Assembly: GCF_900240945.1 (NCBI RefSeq)
Contig: NZ_OESG01000014.1
Location: 1,594,015-1,658,014 of the forward strand
DNA: 64,000 nucleotides
Direction of reading: 5' to 3'
Source of the DNA: Mycobacterium sp. 3519A
Lineage (GTDB): Bacteria; Actinomycetota; Actinomycetes; Mycobacteriales; Mycobacteriaceae
The notes beneath the pieces were generated by a model that made no database searches, had not been told where the DNA came from, and worked only from the letters and a program-made list of their open reading frames with translations. Position 1 is the stretch's first letter, and the number at the start of each line of letters is the position of its first letter. Positions 52,550 through 61,688 of this stretch are shown in pieces. A program made the translations under genes and the position numbers.

Positions 52550-55113
52550 CCGTCCAGCAGTTGCGCGCAGCGCAGCAGGCCGATGTGGCTGTAGGCCTGC
52601 GGATGATTGCCAAGTGCGCGCTCGGCGACCGGGTCGTACTCCTCGGACAACAGCCCCGTCGGCCCCGCCGCGGCGACCAGCCTGTCGAACAGAGCCTCGG
52701 CCTGCGAACGCTGGTCGACCAGCAGGTAGGCCTCGAGCAACCATGCGGCGCACAGATGGAACCCGCCCTCGGTACCGGGCAGGCAGTCGTCCCGGCGGTA
52801 CCGGTAAACGGTTGCGCCGCTGCGCAATTCGGCTTCGGTCGCGACAACGGTGGCCGCGAACCGCTCATCCGACGGGTCGATCAAACCGGACAAGCCGATA
52901 TGCAGTGTGGCCGCATCGAGGTCGGTGCCGTCGTAGGCGGCGGTGAACGAGCGCACCTCGTCGTTCCAACCGCGCTCGAGCACCTGTGCGGCGATCTCAT
53001 CACGGAGCGCCGCCCATCCGGACGGCGCCACCCGCCCGAATTCCGTTGCCAGCTTCAACGCGCGGTCCACCGTCAACCAGCACATCACCTTCGAGTAGAC
53101 GTGGTGGCGGGGATTGCCGCGGATCTCCCAGATCCCGTGGTCGGGTTCCATCCATCGGCTTTCGACCGCGAACACCATCTCGCTGACCAGATTCCAGTCC
53201 GCGTCCGTCAACGGCTTCGAAACGCCGTCGGCCACCCGGCGATGACAGAGATCCGAAATCAGTTGGACCACAGGACCGAACACGTCCAACTGCACCTGCA
53301 CGTTGGCGGCGTTGCCGACCCGAACCGGACGTGAGCCCGCATAGCCGGGCAGCGAATCGATCACCGCCTCGGGGCCCAGTATCGCCCCGGACAACGCGTA
53401 CAGCGGATGCAGCCGCTCGGGTCCGTGCATGGTCTCGATCACCCCGTGCAGCCAGCGCAGGTACCCCTCGGCTTCCTCGGTCGACCCGAGGGACACCAAC
53501 GCCGATGCGGTCATTGCGGCGTCGCGGATCCAGCAGTAGCGGTAGTCCCAGTTGCGCACCCCGCCGATCTCCTCGGGCAGCGACGTGGTGGCCGCCGCCA
53601 TGATCGCGCCGGTGTCGGCGTGCACCAACCCGCGCAGCGTCAGCGCCGAGCGCTTCATCAACTCCGGCTTCAGCGACGGCAGCGTGAGCGTGGAAACCCA
53701 GTCGCTCCAATAGCTTTCCGCACGCGCACGGCGCGAGTCGGCGTCGACCGGGCTTTCCGTCAGGTCCTCGGTACCGCACCGCAGTTCCAGCACCACCGCG
53801 CCCTGCGACGGGTCGACGACGGCGCGCGCCGTCTGGTGCAAACCGTCCGGGACGATCTCCCATTCGACTCCAGGGGAGCGCAACACCATCGGGTCGTTGG
53901 TGGCGAATACGCGTAGTCCGTCCGCGTCCGCCTGCAGATGAACGGGCGCCTGTGCGAACTCCGGGCGCGGTGCGAATTCCACCACCGCCTTGGCCTGTCC
54001 GCTGATCACCCGGATCAGGTCGGTGCGTCCCGCGCCGACATCGTGTGACAGGTAATCGGTGACAAGCAAGCTCGCCCAACGTGTTTCGGCCGTCATCGTG
54101 CCGGTGACGTAGCGCTGCGACAACGGCAGCGCTTCCCGCTGCGGACCGATCGAGAAATGGCCCGAGGTGGCGTCGCCGAGTAGTCGGGAGAACACCGCGG
54201 CGGAGTCGGCCTGTGGGTGGCACATCCACACCACGTCGGCGTCCGGTGTCAGCAGCGCCACCGTGCGCGAGTTGGACAGCATCGTCAACCGCTCGATCGG
54301 CGTGCTGTGGCCGCCGAGCAGCCAGGTGCGGCGCGCCTCGAGCAGGCATTCCAGCACGGCCGCAACGTCTTCCGGCGAATCGACGCGGTAGCCGGCAAGC
54401 GACTCACCGTCGCCCACCTTGATGCCGACGTCGGGACCGTGCAGTCGGCGGAAGGCCTTCTCGTCGGTGACGTCGTCGCCGATGAACACCGCCGCCGACG
54501 CCGCCTCCTGGTGGCGCAGGATGTCCAGCGCCTGCCCCTTGTCGGTCTGGATGACGGCGAACTCCAGCACCGCCTTGCCCGTGGTCACCTGTGCGTCCCA
54601 GTGCATCGCGGCGGACTGCGCCCTGTCCAGGGCCTCCCTGGCATCGTCGGGGTCGGCGTTGCGCACGTGCAGCGCGACGCTGGCCGGCTTGATCTCGACT
54701 GTGACACCGGCGTACTCGGCCGCGATCGCGCCGAGGGCGTCCTTGATCCTGCCCAACAGCGCCTTGGCCGAATCGTCGATGGCGTGCACGAACCCGGTGT
54801 CGAACTCCGACCCGTGGCTGCCCACCAGATGAACTTCGGCGGGCATCCGGGACAGCGTCGCGAGGTCGCGCAGCGCGCGACCCGAGATCAACGCGGCCGT
54901 CGTCGACGGCAGCGCGGCCAGCGCACGAAGGGCGGCCGCCGATTCGGTCAGTGGACGGGCGTCATCGGGGTTGGCGACGATCGGCGCCAAGGTGCCGTCG
55001 TAGTCGCAGGCCACCAAGAGGCGCGGCACCCGCGCGACGGTGCCCAGCGCGCGTTGGAGTTCGACAGGCAGCGCTCCTGCTGAATGTCGCCGGCTATCCG
55101 GCTCCGATGCCAC
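52546..55113 (-). CDS. Fusion of trehalose-6-phosphate phosphatase (OtsB) and GH15 glycosidase
   Basis: The 855-residue protein has two catalytic domains. The N-terminal HAD domain (about 20-260) has DYDGTLAP (37-44) and GDDVTDEKAF of OtsB enzymes. The C-terminal GH15 domain (about 265-855) has VRNWDYRYCWIRDAAMTAS and a catalytic Glu pair near 824-825 (LLSEEYDP). GH15 enzymes hydrolyse alpha-glucosides, and some actinobacterial ones are trehalases. The fusion could remove phosphate and then split trehalose, or link two separate steps. It starts with GTG 3 bases after the kstR stop. Confidence 0.87.
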   Translation of the reverse strand: MASEPDSRRHSAGALPVELQRALGTVARVPRLLVACDYDGTLAPIVANPDDARPLTESAAALRALAALPSTTAALISGRALRDLATLSRMPAEVHLVGSHGSEFDTGFVHAIDDSAKALLGRIKDALGAIAAEYAGVTVEIKPASVALHVRNADPDDAREALDRAQSAAMHWDAQVTTGKAVLEFAVIQTDKGQALDILRHQEAASAAVFIGDDVTDEKAFRRLHGPDVGIKVGDGESLAGYRVDSPEDVAAVLECLLEARRTWLLGGHSTPIERLTMLSNSRTVALLTPDADVVWMCHPQADSAAVFSRLLGDATSGHFSIGPQREALPLSQRYVTGTMTAETRWASLLVTDYLSHDVGAGRTDLIRVISGQAKAVVEFAPRPEFAQAPVHLQADADGLRVFATNDPMVLRSPGVEWEIVPDGLHQTARAVVDPSQGAVVLELRCGTEDLTESPVDADSRRARAESYWSDWVSTLTLPSLKPELMKRSALTLRGLVHADTGAIMAAATTSLPEEIGGVRNWDYRYCWIRDAAMTASALVSLGSTEEAEGYLRWLHGVIETMHGPERLHPLYALSGAILGPEAVIDSLPGYAGSRPVRVGNAANVQVQLDVFGPVVQLISDLCHRRVADGVSKPLTDADWNLVSEMVFAVESRWMEPDHGIWEIRGNPRHHVYSKVMCWLTVDRALKLATEFGRVAPSGWAALRDEIAAQVLERGWNDEVRSFTAAYDGTDLDAATLHIGLSGLIDPSDERFAATVVATEAELRSGATVYRYRRDDCLPGTEGGFHLCAAWLLEAYLLVDQRSQAEALFDRLVAAAGPTGLLSEEYDPVAERALGNHPQAYSHIGLLRCAQLLDG

Positions 55114-55116
55114 CCG

Positions 55117-55797
55117 CTAAATCTTAGGGTGCTCGCCGTCCCCGATGAGTAGACGCACGGCCAGATCGAGTCGCTTGCTGACGTCCGTTGCCGACGCTCG
55201 CCGGGTCAGCCAGGCCAGCAGGTTCGACAGCCAGACATCCGAGATGACCCGCGCGATGTGGTACTGGTCCTCGGTCGGCTCGCCGTCGCTCATGGCGCGG
55301 GCGAACATCGAATCCATCAACTTGCCGACGTGATCAACCTCACCGGCCGCGGACGCGTCGGCGAACACGAACGCACGCGTCATGGCCTCGGTCAGCAGCG
55401 GGTTGCGTTGCATCGCCCGGTTCAGCTTGCTGACCATCAGGTTCAGTCGCTGATACGGCGTGCCGCCCATCAACGCGGCACGATCGGTCTTGGCGTCGAT
55501 GCGCTCGAACTCCCTGCCGAGCGCGGATACCAGCAGGTGCACCTTCGACGGGAAATAGCGGTACAGGGTGCCGACGGCGACATCCGCGCGTTCGGCCACC
55601 GCACGCATCTGTACTGCCTCGTAACCACCCTTCGAGGCGATGGCCAGTGTGGCGTCCAGGATGCGTTTGCGGCGCTCCCGCTGAGCCTCTGACCCCAGCT
55701 CGGACTCCGCCAGCACGGCCACGTTCATCACCTGGCGCGGTCGCGAATCCGAGCCCGGACCTGACGTGGGCTGTGCCGGCTGCGACGTCCCAGACAT
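55117..55797 (-). CDS. kstR: KstR TetR-family repressor of sterol catabolism
   Basis: The protein is 226 residues from the ATG at 55797, or 203 from the ATG at 55728, which is nearer to M. tuberculosis KstR (Rv3574). The TetR helix-turn-helix is ADVAVGTLYRYFPSKVHLLV. The rest is nearly the same as KstR (VISDVWLSNLLAWLTRRAS). KstR represses the upper cholesterol pathway until a 3-oxo-cholestenoyl-CoA ligand binds. It is divergent from fadE34 across a KstR operator. The OtsB-GH15 gene follows after 3 bases and may be co-transcribed. Confidence 0.95.
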   Translation of the reverse strand: MSGTSQPAQPTSGPGSDSRPRQVMNVAVLAESELGSEAQRERRKRILDATLAIASKGGYEAVQMRAVAERADVAVGTLYRYFPSKVHLLVSALGREFERIDAKTDRAALMGGTPYQRLNLMVSKLNRAMQRNPLLTEAMTRAFVFADASAAGEVDHVGKLMDSMFARAMSDGEPTEDQYHIARVISDVWLSNLLAWLTRRASATDVSKRLDLAVRLLIGDGEHPKI

Positions 55798-55938
55798 GTG
55801 GTCGACTGCTCCTTGTTCGTGCGTATGCGTCGAAAACGATACGCATGCGCGGCTCAATTTTCTCACCCCAGCGCTGCCGCGGCACCGACGTGTACTGCTG
55901 CGATGGCGGTCGACTTGACGGTCGAACGCTGGCACTAT

Positions 55939-55952
55939 TAGAACACGTTCTA
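55939..55952. promoter_or_regulatory. KstR operator between kstR and fadE34
   Basis: TAGAACACGTTCTA is a perfect palindrome and fits the known KstR box TnnAACnnGTTnnA. It lies 41 bases before the fadE34 start and in the kstR upstream region, so it should control both genes and give KstR autoregulation. Confidence 0.9.
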
Positions 55953-55993
55953 GTGAGAAGCACGCACTTCTCGCCCGAAGGTAGGAGTCTACG

Positions 55994-58105
55994 GTGTCGG
56001 CCACGATCATCGACTTGCAGTTTGCCGCGCGCGATCTGGTCCGTAGCTGGGCGTCCAGCTCGGCCGCTGTGGAGACCGCGCGTGCGGTCGAGCGTGGTGA
56101 CGCTGACGCGTGGCGCACCCCCTACCAGGGCCTTGCCGACCTGGGCACGTTCGGCGTCGCACTGCCCGAGGAGTTCGGCGGTGCGGACGGCACGGCCGAG
56201 GACCTGTGCGCGATGGTCGACGAGGCCGCCGCCGCGATGGTGCCCGGCCCGGTCGCCACCACCGCGCTGGCCACGCTGGTGCTCGGCGAACCGCACGCCA
56301 AGCTGCTCGAGGCGCTCGCGTCGGGGGAGCGGACCGCAGGCGTCGCTCTGTCGGCCGATCTGCGCTACGACGCCGATCAGGTCACCGGCACCGCGGAGTA
56401 CGTACTGGGCGCTGACGCGGCCGGGGTGCTGATCCTTCCCGCGGGGGACAGGTGGCTGCTCGTCGACGCGAGCGCGGCTGGCGTGACGATCGAACCGGTG
56501 AAGGCCACGGACTTCTCCCGCCCGCTGGCGCGGGCGGTGCTGGAGTCGGCGGCCGCGGACGTGTTGGACGTCGACGCGCAGCGGGTGACGGATCTGGCCG
56601 CGACGGTGCTGGCCGCCGAGGCCGCGGGGGTGGCCCGCTGGACGCTGCAGACTGCCACCGAGTACGCGAAGGTGCGCGAGCAGTTCGGTAAGCCGATCGG
56701 CAGCTTCCAGGCGATCAAGCACATGTGCGCGGAGATGCTGCTGCGCTCCGAACAGATTTCGGTGGCCGCCAGGGACGCCGCGGCCGCGGTCGCGAATTCC
56801 GATGGCAGCCAACTGTCGATCGCTGCCGCTGTGGCGGCGGCCACCGCGATCGAGGCGGCCAAAGCGAACGCCAAGGACTGCATCCAGGTGCTCGGTGGTA
56901 TCGGGATCACCTTCGAACACGACGCGCATCTGTATCTTCGTCGCGCGTACGGGATTTCGCAGTTCCTCGGCGGATTGTCGCGTTGGTTACGGCGGGTGGC
57001 CGCGTTGACCGGCGACGGGGTGCGCCGCGACCTGCACATCGATCTGGAATCGGTGGCCGACCTGCAGCCTGAAATCGCTTCGACGGTAGCCCAAATCGCG
57101 GCGCTGCCCGCCGAGAAGCGGCAGGCGGCGCTTGCGGAGTCCGGGCTTCTCGCGCCGCACTGGCCGCGACCGTACGGCCGCGAAGCGAGCCCCGCCGAGC
57201 AGCTGCTGATCGACCAGGAAATGGCGAAAGCCGGTGTGGTGCGGCCGGATCTGGTGATCGGGTGGTGGGCCGCGCCGACGATCCTCGAACACGGCAGCCC
57301 AGAGCAGATCGGGCGGTTCGTACCGCCGACGCTGACCGGTGAGCTGTTCTGGTGTCAGCTGTTCAGCGAGCCAGGTGCCGGCTCGGATCTGGCGTCGCTG
57401 AGGATGAAAGCGGTTCGCGCCGACGGGGGCTGGAAGCTCACCGGGCAGAAGGTGTGGACGTCGCGAGCGGACTGGGCGCAGTTCGGTGTGTGCTTGGCGC
57501 GCACCGATCCGGAGGCGCCGAAGCACAAGGGCATCACGTACTTCATCATCGACATGAAATCGCCGGGCATCGAGATCCGTCCGCTGCGCGAGATCACCGG
57601 TGACAATCTGTTCAACGAGGTCTTCTTCGACGACGTGTTCGTGCCCGACGAGATGGTCGTCGGGCAGGTCAATGACGGTTGGCGGTTGGCGCGCACCACC
57701 CTGGCCAACGAGCGTGTCGCGATGGCGCACGGCACCGCACTGGGCAACCCGATGGAGGAGTTGCTCCGCACCGTCGGCGAACTCGACGTCGATCCCGCGG
57801 TCGCCGACCAACTCGGAGAACTCATTCGCTCCGCGCAGGTGGGGTCGCTGCTCGATCAGCGGATCGCGCAGTTGATCCTCGGCGGCCAGGATCCGGGCCC
57901 ACAGGCCAGCGCGCGCAAGCTGATTGGCGTCCGGTACCGCCAGGCGCTCTCGGAGTTCCGGATGGACATCTCGCAAGGCGCCGGCATCGTCGAGAACAAG
58001 GAAGTACACGACTTCCTCAACACCCGCTGCCTGACCATCGCGGGCGGTACCGAGCAGATCCTGCTCACGATGGCAGGCGAGCGCCTGCTGGGCCTGCCGC
58101 GCTGA
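55994..58105 (+). CDS. fadE34: Acyl-CoA dehydrogenase FadE34 of cholesterol side-chain degradation
   Basis: The 703-residue protein has two tandem acyl-CoA dehydrogenase-like halves. The second half holds the clear motifs CQLFSEPGAGSDLASLRM, KVWTSRADWAQFGVCLA and the C-terminal CLTIAGGTEQILLTMAGERL. In M. tuberculosis this single-chain enzyme (Rv3573c, also ChsE3) dehydrogenates the 24-carbon steroid-CoA. GTG start at 55994. The KstR operator lies just upstream. Confidence 0.94.
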   Translation: MSATIIDLQFAARDLVRSWASSSAAVETARAVERGDADAWRTPYQGLADLGTFGVALPEEFGGADGTAEDLCAMVDEAAAAMVPGPVATTALATLVLGEPHAKLLEALASGERTAGVALSADLRYDADQVTGTAEYVLGADAAGVLILPAGDRWLLVDASAAGVTIEPVKATDFSRPLARAVLESAAADVLDVDAQRVTDLAATVLAAEAAGVARWTLQTATEYAKVREQFGKPIGSFQAIKHMCAEMLLRSEQISVAARDAAAAVANSDGSQLSIAAAVAAATAIEAAKANAKDCIQVLGGIGITFEHDAHLYLRRAYGISQFLGGLSRWLRRVAALTGDGVRRDLHIDLESVADLQPEIASTVAQIAALPAEKRQAALAESGLLAPHWPRPYGREASPAEQLLIDQEMAKAGVVRPDLVIGWWAAPTILEHGSPEQIGRFVPPTLTGELFWCQLFSEPGAGSDLASLRMKAVRADGGWKLTGQKVWTSRADWAQFGVCLARTDPEAPKHKGITYFIIDMKSPGIEIRPLREITGDNLFNEVFFDDVFVPDEMVVGQVNDGWRLARTTLANERVAMAHGTALGNPMEELLRTVGELDVDPAVADQLGELIRSAQVGSLLDQRIAQLILGGQDPGPQASARKLIGVRYRQALSEFRMDISQGAGIVENKEVHDFLNTRCLTIAGGTEQILLTMAGERLLGLPR

Positions 58106-58127
58106 GTACCGCTCGCGCAGGGGGCGG

Positions 58128-58182
58128 TCAGATGAATGTGGTCTGCGCGCACGCGGTTTCCGTGGTGAGGTTCACCCCGCCG
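58128..58182 (-). pseudogene. 3'-end fragment of the Rv3572-like secreted protein gene
   Basis: On the minus strand it reads GVNLTTETACAQTTFI and a stop, against GVNLTTPSACAQTTFS in the intact gene at 62288. The DNA at 58133-58182 matches 62293-62342 at 44 of 50 bases in the same orientation. Upstream coding sequence is missing. The fragment sits where the intact gene would be expected, directly after fadE34. The remaining bases to 58255 show nothing that I recognise. Confidence 0.8.
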
Positions 58183-58255
58183 CTCCGGCCAAAGCGCCTG
58201 TGCAGGGTCCGGATGGAGCCACCTTGGTGGGTGAGTTCTGCCTGACGCCGAAGCC

Positions 58256-58711
58256 CTAGCGCCGGTTCCGGAAGAGGCTGAGCAGCAGCGGCAGCGCGGC
58301 GCGCGGGCGCAGAGCTACCGCCTTCAGGAGCGGCATTGGGTCGAAGTACGACCGCCGCTCGCGAATCAGGTTGTCCTGCAGGATGATTCGGTCAATAACG
58401 GTCCACTCGACGGGCTTGCCACCCAGATGGCCGCGCAAGGTCAGCTCGATGAACACGCCGTCGGCGGTCTCGCCCGATCGGTTCAGCTCGCCGGTCAGGT
58501 CAGGCACTGCCTTGAACAGCGGTCCGAACAGTTCCCGCAACGCGTTTGGCCCTCGCGCGGGTGGTGCGATGGGTTGAATCAGTTCGGTGTCGGGGTGCAT
58601 GCGCGGTCCGAAGTGCCGGAAGAAACCGTCGGCGTCGCCGGCACCGAGTTTCCAACCCACGGCGAAGAATTCGACGAACTCGGCGGTGGAAGCCGTGGAA
58701 GCGGCGGTCAC
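58256..58711 (-). CDS. NTF2-like/SnoaL-fold protein
   Basis: The 151-residue protein has a SnoaL/NTF2-like cone fold pattern: FVEFFAVGWKLGAGDADGFF, LFGPLFKAVPDLTGELNRS, then GHLGGKPVEWTVIDRIILQD and IRERRSYFDPMPL. Such proteins act as isomerases, hydrolases or dehydratases on hydrophobic rings or as binding proteins. The GTG at 58711 overlaps the stop of the upstream SnoaL-like gene by 4 bases. Confidence 0.8.
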   Translation of the reverse strand: MTAASTASTAEFVEFFAVGWKLGAGDADGFFRHFGPRMHPDTELIQPIAPPARGPNALRELFGPLFKAVPDLTGELNRSGETADGVFIELTLRGHLGGKPVEWTVIDRIILQDNLIRERRSYFDPMPLLKAVALRPRAALPLLLSLFRNRR

Positions 58712-59091
58712 TGCGCGACCGCCAGGCCGAGCTGCGCCTGCATCGAAACCGCGTCTAGATAGCTGTCTTTTGTTCTGACGCGGCCGTTTTCGACCGTGAT
58801 CAGGTCGATCACGTCGACCTCGAACTGCGCACCCGTCGCCGCGAGAGTGCCGGTCATCATCCACTCCACCACCCAGAAGTCGCTGCCGGTGATGAGCGAG
58901 ACCTGTTCGAAGCCGAGATCGGGGAACTGGGCCAAGAGGTCGGCGAACGCTTGACGAACCGCTGCCTTGCCGTGTGCAGGTTCTTGGCCGATGTGAGCGT
59001 GAAAGCGGGTGTCGTCGGTGTGCAGGGCAATGATTGCGTCGGGATCGTGGCTGCCCCAGACGTCGGCGTAGCGGTGGAACAGATCGCGCAT
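58708..59091 (-). CDS. SnoaL-like polyketide cyclase/isomerase-fold protein
   Basis: The 127-residue protein of the SnoaL-like NTF2 superfamily shows LFHRYADVWGSHDPDAIIAL, TRFHAHIGQEPAHGKAAVR and VVEWMMTGTL. The catalytic role is unknown. The ATG at 59091 lies just after a promoter and palindrome (59110-59154). It is coupled with the next NTF2-like gene. Confidence 0.82.
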   Translation of the reverse strand: MRDLFHRYADVWGSHDPDAIIALHTDDTRFHAHIGQEPAHGKAAVRQAFADLLAQFPDLGFEQVSLITGSDFWVVEWMMTGTLAATGAQFEVDVIDLITVENGRVRTKDSYLDAVSMQAQLGLAVAQ

Positions 59092-59109
59092 GACGGCTCC
59101 TCTCAGTTA

Positions 59110-59154
59110 CATACGGGTGGTATGCAACTTACGTACCGGCTGTCTGTATGTCAA
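59110..59154 (-). promoter_or_regulatory. Promoter with overlapping palindromic operator upstream of the SnoaL-like pair
   Basis: On the minus strand a perfect -35 TTGACA (59149-59154) is followed by 17 bases and a -10 TAAGTT (59126-59131). Just downstream is the palindrome CATAC-N5-GTATG (59110-59124), 19 bases before the ATG at 59091. The arrangement is that of a repressor-controlled promoter of TetR type. The cognate regulator is not obvious; the LysR gene nearby normally uses a different kind of site. Confidence 0.65.
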
Positions 59155-59160
59155 TGGAGG

Positions 59161-60567
59161 TTACATTCGCCCCCTGGTGCGCCGACTCCTGGCCGTCGGG
59201 CTCACCGCGGAGAGCAGGCCGGCAAGTTCCGAGATCGGTATGCGTTCGAGGTTGTTGACGGCCGTGACGATGTCGTCTCGCAACGCGTGGTCAGCGAACG
59301 GCTCGGCCAGCCAGTCGAACTTCTCGACCACCCGGTCCCAGGACATCGGTTGAGTCGGCGAACCTTCGAAGTCCGATTGCTCGCGTGACAGTGTCCGCCC
59401 ATCGTGCGTCTCGACGTGCACGCGGGCAGCGGTCCGTCCGGGATAGGCCGCGGTGAGATCCGGTGCGGGCTTGACGTCAACACGAGACAGCAGGTCCTGC
59501 ACGTCGCCACGGTTGACGCGCTCGGTTTCGATTTGTTCGGGTCCGACCTGTCCATCGAGCAGTGCGACGGCGGTCAGATATTTCAGGTTGTAGTCGGCCT
59601 GCTCCTTGGTCGACGGATGCTCCTTATCGCCGTAGCTGCCGCCACCCGCGAAATCGAAAGCGCCCTGGAACACCTCGAGTGTCGCCGAGGCGACATCGCG
59701 GCCGTTGAGTCGGTACTCGTTGCGAATCGCCAGCGTCGCATCGATGATGGCCTGGCCGTGAATCAGTGAGCAGTACTGCTTGAGGTAGGTCTGCCTCACC
59801 GCTGTCAAGGATCGATCGGCGGTGCGCATGTCGATACCTTGGTCGAAGAGCAACTCGAGCCCGTTCGGGCCGTCGAAAAGCGCACGGGGACCGGTGATTC
59901 CGCGAGCAGCCAGTAGTGTTGTGTACACCGCTCGCATGCCGGTCATCGCCGGCGAGATGCCCTTCCAGTTCGAAACCGGTTCGGCGTGCACTGCGGCCAG
60001 CGACACGTTGTCGACTGTTGAGGCGGCGATGGTCGACGCGGTGCGGGCGGCGTCAAGACCGAGGAGCTTTGCCGACCCAGCGGATGACGACATCGCCAGT
60101 TGCAGAGCGTGATTCAGCCCGCGGGCCATGACGGGGACCTGAGCGCTGAACCGGCACTGGATCTCATAGGCCACCGCAAGGGCGAGCAGAAAATCCAGAC
60201 CACTGGCGTCAACGTGCTCGGCCATCGCGAAGATTGCACCGAAATTGTCCGCCGGATGGCAGAGGCCGCCTGGTGTCAGGAATGTGTCCAACAGGTCGGG
60301 ATAGCGCACCAGCACGGCGTTGAAGAATGCCGCCTGATCGACCGATGCTCGCCCGCCTCCGATGAAGGTCGCGGTGGGGCGGGAACTGAACTTCTCGGCG
60401 TGCGCGCGGATCGGACCGATCAGTTCTCCATCGAGTGCACCGATCGCGCAAGCGATGCTGTCGAGCACGTTGCGCTTGAGTAGCCACATGGAATCGGCGT
60501 CGATGTCCACCGCAGCCGCCTCAGTCACCCACTGGGCCAGCTCATCCACAATGTGCTTGTCTGTCAT
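59161..60567 (-). CDS. MmgE/PrpD family protein
   Basis: The 468-residue protein has the MmgE/PrpD pattern: WLLKRNVLDSIACAIGALDG, the active-site region NAVLVRYPDLLDTFL with GGLCHPADN, and NWKGISPAMTGMRAVYTTLL. PrpD is 2-methylcitrate dehydratase, but this superfamily also includes aconitate decarboxylase and other lyases. No prpB or prpC is nearby, so methylcitrate as substrate is not supported. It follows the LysR gene by 81 bases on the same strand. Confidence 0.88.
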   Translation of the reverse strand: MTDKHIVDELAQWVTEAAAVDIDADSMWLLKRNVLDSIACAIGALDGELIGPIRAHAEKFSSRPTATFIGGGRASVDQAAFFNAVLVRYPDLLDTFLTPGGLCHPADNFGAIFAMAEHVDASGLDFLLALAVAYEIQCRFSAQVPVMARGLNHALQLAMSSSAGSAKLLGLDAARTASTIAASTVDNVSLAAVHAEPVSNWKGISPAMTGMRAVYTTLLAARGITGPRALFDGPNGLELLFDQGIDMRTADRSLTAVRQTYLKQYCSLIHGQAIIDATLAIRNEYRLNGRDVASATLEVFQGAFDFAGGGSYGDKEHPSTKEQADYNLKYLTAVALLDGQVGPEQIETERVNRGDVQDLLSRVDVKPAPDLTAAYPGRTAARVHVETHDGRTLSREQSDFEGSPTQPMSWDRVVEKFDWLAEPFADHALRDDIVTAVNNLERIPISELAGLLSAVSPTARSRRTRGRM

Positions 60568-60648
60568 GGCTTTTAGTCAACTGTTCGCGGAACAGCGCCG
60601 CCACGACCAAATGCTTACCTGTGGTCGGTGGAACTTCGTACCACAGGT

Positions 60649-61584
60649 CTACGGACCGAGGGTGGTGCGGTGCGGGTCGCCCGCCGGCACCCACCAGTCA
60701 CCTGCCGGGGCGATGCGCCAGTTTCGGCTTTCAGCGAACGCGATCACGGACTCGACGACGTGCGCGATAGCCGGGCGGTCGTCGTGTGCCCGGTGCAGCA
60801 GCGACCACGTCCACAGCGGAACCGGATCGGTCACCTCGCACTGCCCCAGCCGCGGCGGCATTGTCGACGTGTGCCGTTTCGGCGACTCGAGCACAGGCAC
60901 CCGAAGTCGTCGCACATGCGCGTAGAACGCGTCACCGGTGATGCCGCCATCCTCGACGGGTATGGCGCGCGCGCCCGTGTCGACGGCGAATTGCTGGATG
61001 AAGCGGTTCCACGACGACCAAGTCGGGCCGCCTGGATCGGTCAGCACGGTGACGCGCGCAGCAGGCACTTGCATCGCCGAACCGGGTCGTACCGCGTGTA
61101 GAGGCTCTGCTCGGACGAGATGAACTGCAAGCCCGCGTGTTTCGGCTTCAATCCGATCGACCCATGCAATCGCGAGATCGAGGCTGCCTTCGGCGACACG
61201 GTCGGCCTGGGCATGCGAGGGCAGCACCCACTCATCGACTCGCACCGGGGCCGTCGGTGCCAGCAGAGCAGTGATGTCGTCGGGTAACCAACTGACGTAA
61301 CCCATCCGAAGCGGTGTCGCCTCGGTTGCTGTGCGACGCAGGCGTTGACGGGCGTCCTCGGCCAGCGCGAGCATTCTGCGCGCATCGTCGAGCAGGGACC
61401 GTCCCGCATCGGTCAGCGCAACGCTGCGACGATCGCGGACGAACAACTCGGCCCCGAGCTCGCGTTCCAGCGCGATTATCTGCTGCGACAACGCGGGACC
61501 TGAGATGTGCAGCCGTTCCGCGGCTCTGCCGTAGTGCAATTCCTCGGCGACGGCGACGAAGTAGCGCAGCTGCCGCAGTTCCAT
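60649..61584 (-). CDS. LysR-family transcriptional regulator
   Basis: The 311-residue protein has an N-terminal winged helix-turn-helix (LRQLRYFVAVAEELHYGRAA and ISGPALSQQIIALERELG). A LysR effector domain with about 220 residues follows. It is divergent from the CMD-like gene (104 bases between starts) and upstream of the PrpD-like gene. That is the usual layout for a regulator that controls its divergent neighbour. Confidence 0.9.
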   Translation of the reverse strand: MELRQLRYFVAVAEELHYGRAAERLHISGPALSQQIIALERELGAELFVRDRRSVALTDAGRSLLDDARRMLALAEDARQRLRRTATEATPLRMGYVSWLPDDITALLAPTAPVRVDEWVLPSHAQADRVAEGSLDLAIAWVDRIEAETRGLAVHLVRAEPLHAVRPGSAMQVPAARVTVLTDPGGPTWSSWNRFIQQFAVDTGARAIPVEDGGITGDAFYAHVRRLRVPVLESPKRHTSTMPPRLGQCEVTDPVPLWTWSLLHRAHDDRPAIAHVVESVIAFAESRNWRIAPAGDWWVPAGDPHRTTLGP

Positions 61585-61688
61585 GGACCGAGCTTAAGTC
61601 GGGGCTGACCTGCGATGCGAAGAACTGCCTACCAGTCGTGGCTGAGAAGTCGTGGACTCTCAGCGGGCTTCGGCGGTTTGCTCGGTGC

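Noticed and set aside
59161..60567. PrpD of the methylcitrate cycle
   Set aside because: No prpB or prpC is adjacent and the local genes are NTF2-like and CMD-like; only the superfamily name is supported.
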